DNA of 64,000 nt. Origin: Chrysogorgia sp. JL179-B06 (Eukaryota > Cnidaria > Anthozoa > Scleralcyonacea > Chrysogorgiidae). The translations under genes were made by a program, and so were the position numbers. The notes under the pieces were generated by a model. It saw only the letters and a program-made list of their open reading frames with translations, made no database searches and had not been told where the DNA came from. The stretch spans positions 1,027,001 to 1,091,000 of the forward strand of contig JAYKKM010000029.1 in NCBI GenBank assembly GCA_035772405.1, written 5' to 3'. Shown in pieces: positions 43,594-53,979 of the stretch. The first letter of the stretch is position 1. Each line of letters opens with the position of its first letter.

Positions 43594-46393
43594 TTAAAAT
43601 TTGATATGTGTGTTGTTTAGCCGACTTACAACGATGATGACAAATTCAGGCGAAAATATAAAATTAATCGATGCGAAAAAATATCGGCCATTGTATATTA
43701 ACTCTTTCCCGACCGGCGCTGTTAAAATCAAACGAACAACGTGGTGGTTCAATTTTTGATGTTTTTCAGCCCGTCGGGAAAGAGTTAATAAGCAATAATA
43801 GGTAAATTGCAAATAATCGAAGAAAAAGCGTGAAAAGAAAAGCAGTTTATTATCTGTTGAATTGAAAATAATCAATGTAAATACAGGTTAACAAAGCAAA
43901 AAATGGTCAGTGAGCAAAAATTAACCCCCTTCTCTGCTCCCCCTACCCCCCTCAATGAGAGGAATTATGTAAGGGTTACCCGAAGCAGAGTCTCTGCAGA
44001 GATCCCACCCGCACCGGTCCACCCGCACGGGAGCTCATACTTTTAAATATATACGCAAGCTATCTATACACCACAAAGACAATACGTTCTATGCATGTGG
44101 GTCAAAAAGGTCAAAATTCACCGTGTTTAGAAATGTAGGAAATAATTCACCAAATTTGTTTAAAATTTGATATGTGTGTTGTTTAGCCGACTTTCAACGA
44201 TGATAACAAATTCAGGCGAAAATATAAAATTAATCGATGCGAAAAAATATCGGCCATTGTATATTAACTCTTTCCCGACCGGCGCTGTTAAAATCAAACG
44301 AACAACGTGGTGGTTCAATTTTTGATGTTTTTCATCCCGTCGGGAAAGAGTTAATAAGCAATAATAGGTAAATTGCAAATAATCGAAGAAAAAGCGTGAA
44401 AAGAAAAGCAGTTTATTATCTGTTGAATTGAAAATAATCAATGTAAATACAGTTTAACAAAGCAAAAAATGGTCAATGAGCAAAAATTAACCCCCTTCTC
44501 TGCTCCCCCTACCCCCCTCAATGAGAGGAATTATGTAAGGGTTACCCGAAGCAGAGTCTCTGCAGAGATCCCACCCGCACCAGTCCACCCGCACGGGAGC
44601 TCATACTTTTAAATATATACGCAAGCTATCTATACACCACAAAGACAATACGTTCTATGCATGTGGGTCAAAAAGGTCAAAATTCACCGTGTTTAGAAAT
44701 GTAGGAAATAATTCACCAAATTGGCTTAAAATTTGATATGTGTGTTGTTTAGCCGACTTACAACGATGATGACAAATTCAGGCGAAAATATAAAATTGAT
44801 CGATGCGAAAAAATATCGGCCATTGTATATTAACTCTTTCCCGACCGGCGCTGTTAAAATCAAACGAACAACATGGTGGTTCAATTTTTGATGTTTTCCA
44901 GCCCGTCGGGAAAGAGTTAATAAGCAATAATAGGTAAATTGCAAATAATCGAAGAAAAAGCGTGAAAAGAAAAGCAGTTTATTATCTGTTGAATTGAAAA
45001 TAATCAATGTAAATACAGTTTAACAAAGCAAAAAATGGTCAGTGAGCAAAAATTAACCCCCTTCTCTGCTCCCCCTACCCCCTCAATGAGAGGAATTATG
45101 TAAGGGTTACCCGAAGCAGAGTCTCTGCAGAGATCCCACCCGCACCGGTCCACCCGCACGGGAGCTCATACTTTTAAATATATACGCAAGCTATCTATAC
45201 ACCACAAAGACAATACGTTCTATGCATGTGGGTCAAAAAGGTCAAAATTCACCGTGTTTAGAAATGTAGGAAATAATTCACCAAATTGGCTTAAAATTTG
45301 ATATGTGTGTTGTTTAGCCGACTTACAACGATGATGAAAAATTCAGGCGAAAATATAAAATTGATCGATGCGAAAAAATCTCGGCCATTGTATATTAACT
45401 CTTTCCCGACCGGCGCTGTTAAAATCAAACGAACAACGTGGTGGTTCAATTTTTGATGTTTTTCAGCCCCTCGGGAAAGAGTTAATAAGCAATAATAGGT
45501 AAATTGCAAATAATCGAAGAAAAGCAGTTTATTATCTGTTGAATTGAAAATAATCAATGTAAATACAGTTTAACAAAGCAAAAAATGGTCAGTGAGCAAA
45601 AATGAACCCCCTTCTCTGCTCCCCCTACCCCCCTCAATGAGAGGAATTATGTAAGGGTTACCCGAAGCAGAGTCTCTGCAGAGATCCCACCCGCACCGGT
45701 CCACCTGCACGGGAGCTCATACTTTTAAATATATACGCAAGCTATCTATACACCACAAAGACAATACGTTCTATGCATGTGGGTCAAAAAGGTCAAAATT
45801 CACCGTGTTTAGAAATGTAGGAAATAATTCACCAAATTGGCTTAAAATTTCATATGTGTGTTGTTTAGCCGACTTACAACGATGATCAAAAATTCAGGCG
45901 AAAATATAAAATTGATCGATGCGAAAAAATATCGGCCATTGTATATTAACTCTTTCCCGACCGGCGCTGTTAAAATCAAATGAACAACGTGGTGGTTCAA
46001 TTTTTGATGTTTTTCAGCCCGTCGGGAAAGAGTTAATAAGCAATAATAGGTAAATTGCAAATAATCGAAGAAAAGCAGTTTATTATCTGTTGAATTGAAA
46101 ATAATCAATGTAAATACAGTTTAACAAAGCAAAAAATGGTCAGTGAGCAAAAATGAACCCCCTTCTCTGCTCCCCCTACCCCCCTCAATGAGAGGAATTA
46201 TGTAAGGGTTACCCGAAGCAGAGTCTCTGCAGAGATTCCACCCGCACCGGTCCACCCGCAAAGGAGCTCATACTTTTAAATATATACGCAAGCTATCTAT
46301 ACACCACAAAGACAATACGTTCTATGCATGTGGGTCAAAAAGGTCAAAATTCACCGTGTTTAGAAATGTAGGAAATAATTCACCAAATTGGCT

Positions 46394-46500
46394 TAAAATT
46401 TGATATGTGTGTTGTTTAGCCGACTTACAACGATGATGAAAAATTCAGGCGAAAATATAAAATTGATCGATGCGAAAAAATATCGGCCATTGTATATTAA
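46394..46500. repeat. Terminal truncated satellite unit
   Basis: The last unit is normal up to ATTGTATATTAA and ends there, at the left TTAA of the expected insert. The next base begins the inverted repeat of another transposon. Confidence 0.9.
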
Positions 46501-49500
46501 GGGGTCCACTACAAAAAATAAATATTTTAGTGAATTTTTGAATTAGCCATAAATTAACTGGTTAACCATATTAGAAGAGATAATTGAAATAATTTTTCGA
46601 TTGCAAAGATAGAAATGTTGAAAATTCGTAAAATTCCAAGGCTGGACTGCATTTTCCGCCTTAGAAGGAAATATTTTTTTTAAACTTATAATAATGAGTT
46701 AAAGTGTGCAATCTCTCGCTTAGGGTGTATTTGGAGTTCCCTTTTCGACTTCCGGTTTTAGTACGGTATTATTTACCCCAGTTGATAAAATCGGGCTACG
46801 GCTCATGTCATTTTTGGCTACGACTAGGCATAATGCTCTATATAGGTCTTTTTTTGCCGGGTGATGCATACGGCATGTGTTTATGTATAATGAACTAGTA
46901 CTGTGTATGTATACACTAATAACAATCCCCGTGCCACCAATTTGCGCGCCAATCTTATGTCCCTTCGACCTTCTTCTCCAATGTAAAACAACAACATGAC
47001 GATATCAACAAGAACACTCGCAAAAACTATAAACAGTAAAATTCTAATCACTTCGTGACGATCAGTCCTTTGCTACTCAAATAGAAAGTTTTGTAGATGA
47101 AATAAATATATTACGAAACCTATCCGTGTAATCGTAAACTACAACCGTGTGAACAGTTTCGTCACACCATTTTAGACTTTTTGTTATACCCAAAGCAAAC
47201 AAGTCTAAGGTATACAGAATATACATTATATATCCACTGAGAATAAAGTAATAATGGCAATTCAAGCCGAGTAAGAAATGCGTCCTTGTTCCCGCAGATA
47301 AATATACTCCACCGAAAATTGTGTAAACAGAGATACAATTGTCATTAAATCGTCCACCACGCGAAGCCCTACCTAGTCGCAAACGAATGACTTAGACCCA
47401 AAGAATATAACCTGACATCGAAATGAAATGGTTAAAACCAAGAAAAAGAAAAGAAAAGTAGGGCATAACTTATAAGACTGGAGCTTTTTAAACAGTTATA
47501 TATCTTTATTGGACTGTCTATTGTTGTTTTGGCGCTATTATCTTATTAATAACAAGACGCCCGCTGGGCGTTAACTTGGGCTATGTATGTTAGTGTATGG
47601 CCGAGAAAATATTGGCGTTATAAATGCGGCCATGAGGCTTTGAATTTTCTATGACGGGCAGAATAGAACCATTAAGAACCTGCATGGGACTATGGCACAC
47701 CATGGAAAGGATTGTAGCATATTGCCTGTTAAAAGGTTGGAATCTCATTATTTATATTAGAAAGCCCACTCATTATTTTTGTATTACAAAAGTTAAACAC
47801 ATGTTTTATTGATTAAAATTATACATGCAATAGAGCGTTTTCACGTGACGTCATATAGGGCCATGAAATGGCAGTCGTGTTAATCAATCCTTTGCCTTTG
47901 GGAATTTTAATTTAGCTCTTTTCTTATTGACAAATGTCCCATTGTCTCACTAATCCGATATGGCCGGTGGTAATGTACTGCATGTGAAAACCCTCTATGG
48001 TGTACATAATATTATACTTATTTGCTAATTTAGTTATTGGATATTTATAATACAGTTCATTGGATATTTGGACTGGGATAAATTATGACTATTTATTTAT
48101 GGAATACATGAAGATGATTTGTAATGCTATTATATACTGGCCATAGCGGTATGCAGTATTAATCAACATTACTGGTTTGCCTTGCGCTTTGTCGACAGTT
48201 CATAAATATGCATTTTGTCTATTCAAGCATGTGGCAACTTGAAAGTTCAAAAAATTTGTAATCAATATTGTTCATTTATTAACTTAATTGATAATATCCA
48301 TAAGCATAGTGTGCCATGAGTGAAGACGTTCATTTCTGTAATTTGACTTTGTTGACTATAATCAATGCCTTTTCTCTAGGCTCCAGGTGTTATTAGCCTT
48401 TTCTTTCATTAATACCAGTTAGATGTAGGTACACCGATACAGTATATATATACATAGCCTCCGAGTCAAATCGCTTCAAGATATAAACTAATAAAATTTC
48501 CAAGGGAAACTGAGTATATCATTACAGGATTTACAGCCCTAGTAAACAGCGCTGTTCCTTGGTTTGAAAGAAATTATAAGTGATAGTATTAAAGCTTATA
48601 CAAATGTATTAAACACTGTGAAATTCAAACATTACAAAATAATAAACACGTACAGCGTAGTAATTGACAGCAGTTTTGGCATTTACCTTTGTGTTCCTTC
48701 GCTTGAAGTGAATCTAAATATCCAACGGCAACGGCAATATGGCGTCTTGGGCATTGCAATGTATACTTTTGAATGAGCCACCTTGTTGATCAACTTAGCA
48801 ATGGCAAGAATTTGGAAATCAATTGTAAAAAACTCGTGAAATCGAGCATGTAAAATTTAGTTTTTGATCACCAGTCGACCATCAGCAGCGATCAACCTTC
48901 GTATTCGTACCCAGCGATAAGTCCCGCCCACTATTGCACAATTTGGCAATTTTGTAACGACGAAAAACAGAGACAGAGGCGGATTTACAACTTGGGCGAC
49001 CACGCCCAAGTAATTAGAAAGTTTAACTTTAAAGCCGTTTTTCTCAAAAGCCGATTGCTGACATTGCGCGCAGGATATCTCAAAAAGTATTTAAGCTATC
49101 TTTATCAAATTTTCAGCGCTAACAGTATATACATTTATCTTGGAGATGAAGCAAAATAATTGAATTATGTTCAATTTTAATCAAATAGTAATAGTTTTAG
49201 TGAGAGCAATTGTACACATTTCTAGTATTCAGACTGCCAAACTTTTATTATGGCTCCTATGTCAATTGTTCTGCTATACCTCCTAGACAATGTTGTTTGT
49301 GACTAAATAAAAGTTATTCCAGGTTTTTATCATTATTATTTATCTAGTTATCATGTTTATAAAAATACGCTCTTTTCACCATGGGGGGTGTCATATCTTG
49401 GTAACTATGGCAACAATGCATTGCAACAACATCTTTTTTTTAGTCAGACTAACTCACCCAACAACCAGGTATAAGTAGATTTTAATTATATTATAAAGAA

Positions 49501-49531
49501 AAGAGGAAATTTTTTTTGGTAGTGGACCCCC
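46501..49531. mobile_element. 3.03-kb TTAA-flanked DNA transposon, probably non-autonomous
   Basis: Inverted ends are visible: GGGGTCCACTAC plus an A-run at 46501 on the left, and TTTTTTTGGTAGTGGACCCC ending at 49530-49531 on the right. TTAA abuts both sides (46497-46500 and 49532-49535). TTAA duplication is used by piggyBac and Kolobok elements; the G-run terminus resembles Kolobok more than the CCY start of piggyBac, which is inference. I see no transposase. Internal frames are short and unrecognised (the largest, 47077-47382 minus, lacks an ATG start). The body is AT-rich and contains CACGTGACGTCA at about 47842 and a GACGCCCGC hairpin motif at 47554. The left flank is satellite and the right flank is not. 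Confidence 0.65.
47549..47590 (+). repeat. Inverted pair of GACGCCCGC...GTTAAC motifs, copy 1
   Basis: The stretch containing AACAAGACGCCCGC, GGCGTTAACT and GGGCTATG has a diverged partner in opposite orientation at about 53299-53345. CGCCCGCTGGGCG is a small hairpin. Both copies may be fragments of one MITE family; alignable similarity is only about 40 bp. Confidence 0.5.
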
Positions 49532-49636
49532 TTAACCTTGGTCTTCCTTGACCTTGTTGAAATTTTAATGCCATATTCCAACTTGAAATATGATCAGATT
49601 ACGCAGGAACGGCAGGATATTTTGAATTTATATTCA

Positions 49637-50131
49637 TTAAATATTTGAGCAATCGCTGCTGAAGTTTAAAAGTATATGGATAATCGTTTGATCGCGCGGG
49701 CTTTTGAAAAGAACCAAGTAATGGCAATTAAGTGAACACAATCGCGAGTATTTTCCTTTATTATACAAAGCCTGCTGAAGAAATATCACCGATATGCATC
49801 GGTGATGTGAGCCTTTTGTGAAAAGATTCGCCAACTCAACATTATCAGAAAGTTCGTTTTGCAAATCATCAATGACCATAAGCGTGTGAAACGAAGGATC
49901 AGTTAAACTTTTAATGTCCGGAAACCCTTCAATAAACTGAATCTGTGGAAGTTTGTCTTGCATCTCCTGAAAAATAGGTTGATGCTCGCCATAGCAATAT
50001 ATAATTTGATCGACTTTCCTGTCAATCATACAATCTACATTTTCAAGCAATTTCTTTACCCAAACAGTCTTCCCTGAACCCGAAGGGCCAGAAATCTGAA
50101 GGCAAAAGCACGACTTAAGTCTTGGGTCCAT
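49637..50131 (-). CDS. FtsK/HerA-type packaging ATPase fragment (A32-like, Polinton or adintovirus type)
   Basis: This 164-codon frame starts at an ATG. A P-loop GPSGSGKT lies at residues 15-22, a hydrophobic strand ending in two acidic residues (LMVIDD, 84-89) fits Walker B, and GSHHR (107-111) followed by SVIFLQQ (114-120) looks like the polar sensor strand of DNA-packaging ATPases. These enzymes pump DNA into capsids in large DNA viruses and Polinton-like elements, and related copies are common in invertebrate genomes. No capsid, protease or integrase partner is visible nearby. The frame ends at residue 164, shorter than I would expect for a full packaging ATPase, so the C-terminus is probably lost. 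It is likely an endogenised fragment rather than a working gene. Family recognition is by motif only. Confidence 0.6.
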   Translation of the reverse strand: MDPRLKSCFCLQISGPSGSGKTVWVKKLLENVDCMIDRKVDQIIYCYGEHQPIFQEMQDKLPQIQFIEGFPDIKSLTDPSFHTLMVIDDLQNELSDNVELANLFTKGSHHRCISVIFLQQALYNKGKYSRLCSLNCHYLVLFKSPRDQTIIHILLNFSSDCSNI

Positions 50132-50184
50132 GACGGAAAATGAAAAAGGTTAACGTAAAACGCAGGCTTATAATCGTTAGACGA

Positions 50185-50210
50185 GGCGAATTCGAACCCA
50201 CGCATTCGCC
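50185..50210 (-). other. Hairpin with tRNA T-loop-like sequence
   Basis: GGCGAAT and ATTCGCC form a perfect 7-bp stem around a 12-base loop. The minus strand reads GGGTTCGAATTC, similar to a Pol III B box. No A box or cloverleaf is visible nearby, so this is at most a tRNA or SINE fragment. Confidence 0.3.
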
Positions 50211-50216
50211 TTTACC

Positions 50217-50370
50217 TAATGACCTTTTAATGACTTTTTCTCATTCAAACCTAATATTCAAATCAGGCGTAAAGTTGTTGAAGCACAGCAGACTAATGAC
50301 TTTTTAATGTCTTCCTCTCATTCAAAACCAATATATTCAAACCAGGCCTTAGCAACGTTAGAGCTGTCGT
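50217..50370. repeat. Two-copy tandem repeat, period about 77 bp
   Basis: TAATGACCTTTTAATGACT with CTCATTCAAA, ATTCAAATCAGGC recurs diverged from 50294 as TAATGACTTTTTAATG with CTCATTCAAAA, ATTCAAACCAGGC. It lies upstream of the ATPase frame. No function is evident. Confidence 0.7.
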
Positions 50371-50860
50371 TAATAAAACTAGGCAAGTAAGCAACCGCGA
50401 CAGTTTCTTCACCGGTTTATATTTCGCCAAGTCCACGCGCCTATTTCAATTTGTTAAAGAAACACATAGCGTAAACACAAGACTGTCATTAACAGATTTG
50501 AAAATTCCTAAAGTCACAACTGAGTATGGAAAAACAAAAATTTCGTACAGTGGAGTCATGTTGTTTAACTCTCTGGCAGATTATTTAAAAAACACTGAAA
50601 ACACCACCATATCTACATTTAAAAAAGAATTAAATAAAAATATTTTAAAACAAAATAATGATGTACTCCACTTAGAGGAATTTGCATGCACATCCTGTAA
50701 ATATAGACTAACTTGCAATTGTATTACACATTAACTAATTGATACTAATCTATATTTATACAGTTGAAGGCCATCTGGCGGAATACACTCATGTAAAGAT
50801 GCTTATACCTTCACTAAATAAAGTTTTAATAATAAAATAATAATAATAAAAAAAGGGGTT
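50371..50860 (+). mobile_element. LINE (non-LTR retrotransposon) 3' end, 5'-truncated
   Basis: An open frame runs from before 50400 to the stop at 50732-50734. The translation from about 50470 has the pattern at the C-terminal end of many LINE reverse-transcriptase ORFs: a VNTRLS segment, then a Lys-rich stretch with YGK, then GVMLFNSLADYL followed by STFKKELNKNIL, and a short Cys-rich tail (CTSCKYRLTCNC). A 3' untranslated part follows, with AATAAA at 50817-50822 and an A/T-rich tail of AATAATAAA type to about 50857. The catalytic RT core and endonuclease are missing, as expected for a 5'-truncated insertion. The subfamily is not identifiable. Confidence 0.65.
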
Positions 50861-50885
50861 CATTAAGCCCCGCATATTACTACTA

Positions 50886-51729
50886 GCATGCAAAGAGATC
50901 TGCAAATTGAACCGAGCAACAGAAGTTTGGCGTTACTTAACGAACAATCGTATAACATGGAGATTTATCACCGAGAAAGCATCCCGGTGGGGAGGGTTCT
51001 TGGAACGCCTAGTTCGAAGTATCAAGACACCTTCGAAGAAAACAATCGGCAGAACAAGTCTGACCTACAACGAATTAAATACCATTATAATAGAAGTGGA
51101 GGGACTGATCAACGCACGACCGATTACTTACATCTTTGATGATGAAGAGTCCATTTCTTATCAGTTATGTCCATCCCATCTGATTTATGGACGTCGTGTC
51201 ACCGCTATCCTTCGAGTGAGCATTACGAAGTAGTCAGCACATATTATTCACTAACGAAAAGAGCACGTCACCAACGGAAGTTACTGCAACAGTTTACGAA
51301 GCAATGGAGGAAAGAATATCTTCAAAGTCTACGAGAGCAGTCAAGTAAGTCGAACAGTAGCAAGAGTATAGATATATCTGTGGGCGATATTGTTATCTTA
51401 AAGAACGATCAAACATGTCGTAATTTTTGGAAATTGGCAAAGATAGAGGAACTTTTACGAGAAGACGATGGAGTAGTTCGTGCAGTAATCGTTAAAGTTC
51501 TCTGTGGTAAAGGCAACGACAAGGTGCAATTGTTGCGAAGATCAATTCAACATCTTATACCGGTCGAGGTGAAGTCGTCAACGGCAGAGATCAACGATGT
51601 ACCAACTTCAAAACCAGAGGATGCCGTATCGTCAATAACCGCTGAGTCGTCAACCGGTCGTCCATGACGCAACGCTGCTGTTGTGGGTGAATTACGAAGA
51701 TTAGAACAGATGAGACTTTCGAAATAAAC
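50886..51729 (+). pseudogene. BEL/Pao retrotransposon Pol, integrase C-terminus, frameshifted
   Basis: The first frame (to about 51209) gives a block typical of BEL/Pao integrases: RATEVWRYL, then WGGFLERLVRSIK, LTYNEL, INARPITYIFDDEE and CPSHLIYGRR. At about 51209 the homology jumps frame, consistent with a 1-bp loss, and continues as SSEHYE, LTKRARHQRK, EYLQSLRE, VGDIVILKND, FWKLAKIEELLREDDGVVRA and LRRSIQHLIP, the DUF5641-like tail of BEL/Pao Pol. A TGA at 51665-51667 interrupts; the same frame then continues RNAAVVGELRRLEQ to TAA at about 51728, which looks like the original C-terminus. The protease, RT, RNase H and the first two integrase acidic residues are absent from the window, so this is a dead fragment. 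Confidence 0.85.
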
Positions 51730-51836
51730 GTTATTCGTTAATGATTTGAACAAACATTTATCCGAACTGTTTGAATTTTGAACAGATTGTAGTTCGAGTA
51801 AAACTTTTATATTTACGATTATCCTGGGGTCCGGAG

Positions 51837-52120
51837 TGTTAACATTACCATTAGACATTACCCGAACACGCGTAAGGTCACGTGATCAGACAGAAAACAT
51901 GTCTTGAATGGATGAATTTTGAGCAAAGCGTTCATACCGTTTAACTGCAAGCGTTCAAACGGTCTGCGTCCAGACTGTCAGTGAGTAGTATTCGATTATT
52001 TCGCATTTAAACGCTTTGAATCGGTTCGACAGGTTCCAGTTTAATAGCCATTCGAACGGTTTGTTTTAAAATTCCAAATAATACCGAACGGCATACGAAC
52101 GGTATTTAGTATATTTACAC
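51837..52120 (+). mobile_element. Candidate 3' LTR of the BEL/Pao element
   Basis: A purine-containing tract GGGGTCCGGAG directly precedes TGTTAACATTACC at 51837, a plausible polypurine tract and TG start. A CA occurs at about 52119-52120 after TATTTA. No second LTR is in the window for comparison, so both ends, the right one especially, are guesses. Confidence 0.35.
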
Positions 52121-52970
52121 GCCGTTAAATGCTAAATGCGGATGAGCTCTGGCAACCCTGGCTCCTATAAATTGTACACAGGTCCCACAGATGCTTTCGG
52201 CCAAATTAATAAAATTAAAAGCCATGCACTTTTCGGCCAAACGAAGAAAACAAAAGCCCACTTTTTCGGTCAAATTGTACAGATTTATTCTAGTGATTGT
52301 TCACTGATTGTTCGCTTTGTTGGTGGCATATAGTTATATGTGAGTGAAAACTTATGTCATTTGTGAGTTGATGCACTTTATCAGTTTCCACGTGTACGAT
52401 TGCACACACATATAGTTCAGCATTCATGAAGTACATTCATGAGGGACATCTTTTGAGGTTTTTCGTTTCCTTCCTTCGTTCTTGAGATATTTCAGTTTGC
52501 ATTATATGTAAATGACAATGGTGTGACGTACACGTGCATAATGACTTATCGCGGAGAAGGTTGTATATCTTAAAAAAAATTTAATTTGAATGAAGCATGT
52601 GCGTGAGTATTTCCAAAAACATGGAACTTGTACAATTTCAAGTGATACAATTTCAAATCTCAAAAGATGTCGCTCTGTCATTTTAAGAGTCCTTTCAAAT
52701 AAGGCAAACTTAATTTTCGTGTCATAGACACTTTAAATATATACTTTTAACAAAAAACACCATTTGAATGTTTTGTCCTATTCTTTTGTCGTATTCTTAA
52801 TAAATAAAAAATTCGGCCAATTTTCGGCCAAATAGCGGTGGCCTTTTTTGCCAGAAAATAATCGGCCATCTATTTTTTCCGGCCACTTTTTGTAATATTT
52901 GACCGACAAAAGGCCCATCTGGCAGCCCTATTTATTTTCCATACTCCACGCTAACAACATACGTCACATC
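52121..52970. other. Gene-free stretch with CGGCCA clusters
   Basis: Short TTCGGCCAAA-type motifs cluster near both ends (about 52196-52275 and 52811-52875). TCTGGCAACCCT at about 52147 and TCTGGCAGCCCT at about 52919 are near-direct repeats that may be right termini of related DNA-transposon copies. The small open frame at 52136-52333 is not recognisable. I see no coding signal. Confidence 0.4.
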
Positions 52971-53070
52971 GACTCCGCGTTTTCCACACTCCGTGTTTTC
53001 CACACTCCGTGTTTTCGATTCCACACTCCGTCTTTTCTACACTCCGGCACTCCGACTCCGTATTTTCCAG
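52971..53070. repeat. Short minisatellite, about 16-bp CACACTCCGTGTTTTC unit
   Basis: Several imperfect copies of TTTTCCACACTCCGTG follow each other, with ACTCCGNNTTTTC variants at the right end. The overlapping frames are products of the repeat. Confidence 0.8.
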
Positions 53071-53298
53071 CTAACCAGGTCAACATGTAACACGCAAAAT
53101 GTTACAACAACAATAACAAGGTACTTCCGCTCATATGAAAGCAAACATGTAACAGCGAAATGTCAACAGTGTTTTTTTAATAAAAGTTCTAACCAGCTCT
53201 ATTTGTAACAAACTGAAATATTTTAGTAGTTACTGTCCGTAGCATACACCAGAATGCTAAATCTAAAGAGTTGTTACAATACAATATGCCAGGCTACC

Positions 53299-53345
53299 AG
53301 CCCATAACTAGCCCGAGTTAACGCCTATAGCGGGCGTCTTGTTAA
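53299..53345 (-). repeat. Inverted pair of GACGCCCGC...GTTAAC motifs, copy 2
   Basis: The minus strand contains GTTAACAAGACGCCCGC, GGCGTTAACTCGGGCTA and GTTATGGG. It matches the motif at 47549-47590 in inverted orientation. A single element spanning both is unlikely, because copy 1 lies inside the 46501-49531 transposon. Confidence 0.5.
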
Positions 53346-53422
53346 CGTTAGAACCCAGATACTTTGTTAAGATACTTTACCCTAACCTTCGCCAAGAGTT
53401 TCATTTCACATGGCTTGTTTAA

Positions 53423-53876
53423 CTCTTTCCTGTCGGGCTGAAAAACATCGAAAATTGAACCACCTCTTTGCTCTATTTATATCTCTGTAAATAACCATAA
53501 CTGTTGCGAAAGCTATACATTTTCTGAAAGCCCAATAAACCGGCTGTTACCAGTGTCCCGAACAAGACACATTATGTTAATATTAACATTAATTAGCATT
53601 AATTATCATAAAGCAGGTTGAAAAACATTAATTTTTCTAGAAAAGGCCATCTTGCTCGCCCTAATAGCATCATGAAAATTCAAAATGCCACCAAACACAG
53701 AGTTTTTTATGAAATCTAATCAAACTTGGTGTGTGAGTGGATCTCGTGTGCCTAGCGCTTGTCGATTTAATCTTCTCGATTTAATCTTGCGTTACCGTTA
53801 CCGTTTGCTGTTTTTCGATTGACGACTTCATGGGTCTTCTATATGAACCATTTTGATTGGGCGGGACAGAAAAGAG
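53423..53876. mobile_element. 454-bp TTAA MITE related to the satellite insert
   Basis: TTAA lies at 53419-53422 and 53877-53880. The left end reads CTCTTTCCTGTCGGGCTG and the right end, complemented, reads CTCTTTTCTGTCCCGCCC. The left 42 bp, including GCTGAAAAACATCGAAAA and TTGAACCACC, closely match the complement of the right part of the 83-bp insert in the satellite units. There is no transposase, so it is non-autonomous; a piggyBac-type family is inferred from TTAA and the CTCTTT ends. Confidence 0.75.
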
Positions 53877-53979
53877 TTAAATCCTGCCCCACCAACAACC
53901 AGCTTGGTTGTTTAGATTAACGTAAGACAGTAGTCTTGTGGGATGCGTAAAAATCAATGCGCAAGTAATTAGAACAATC

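Larger units (their letters stand above)
1..46500. repeat. Long tandem satellite array, about 84 units of 529-566 bp
   Basis: The same unit recurs head to tail from the first base to 46500 without unrelated DNA between units. I located about 84 copies of the AAATTTGATATGTGTGTTG landmark, for example at about 403, 969, 2665, 3231, 3760, 11074, 24219, 36401 and 45842. Most spacings are 565-567 bp, about a quarter are 528-530 bp, and others are about 561 or 551 bp. Units differ by scattered single substitutions and a few recurrent indels. The left edge falls inside a unit, so the array continues outside the window; the right edge is a sharp junction at TTAA 46497-46500. Each unit has an AT-rich half containing the 83-bp insert and a C-rich stretch. 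Whether it is centromeric, subtelomeric or interstitial cannot be told from sequence alone. Confidence 0.98.

Noticed and set aside
403..46108. Dozens of 60-117-codon open frames on both strands of the array as genes
   Set aside because: They are the same frame repeated by satellite homogeneity, start at TTG or other non-ATG codons on the minus strand, span the MITE, and are broken by small indels in several units.
1..46500. CRISPR array or rDNA/5S cluster
   Set aside because: There are no unique spacers between short repeats, and the unit contains no rRNA, tRNA or snRNA sequence I can recognise.
47077..47382. 101-codon minus-strand gene
   Set aside because: It starts at TTG, shows no recognisable domain and lies in the non-coding body of a transposon.
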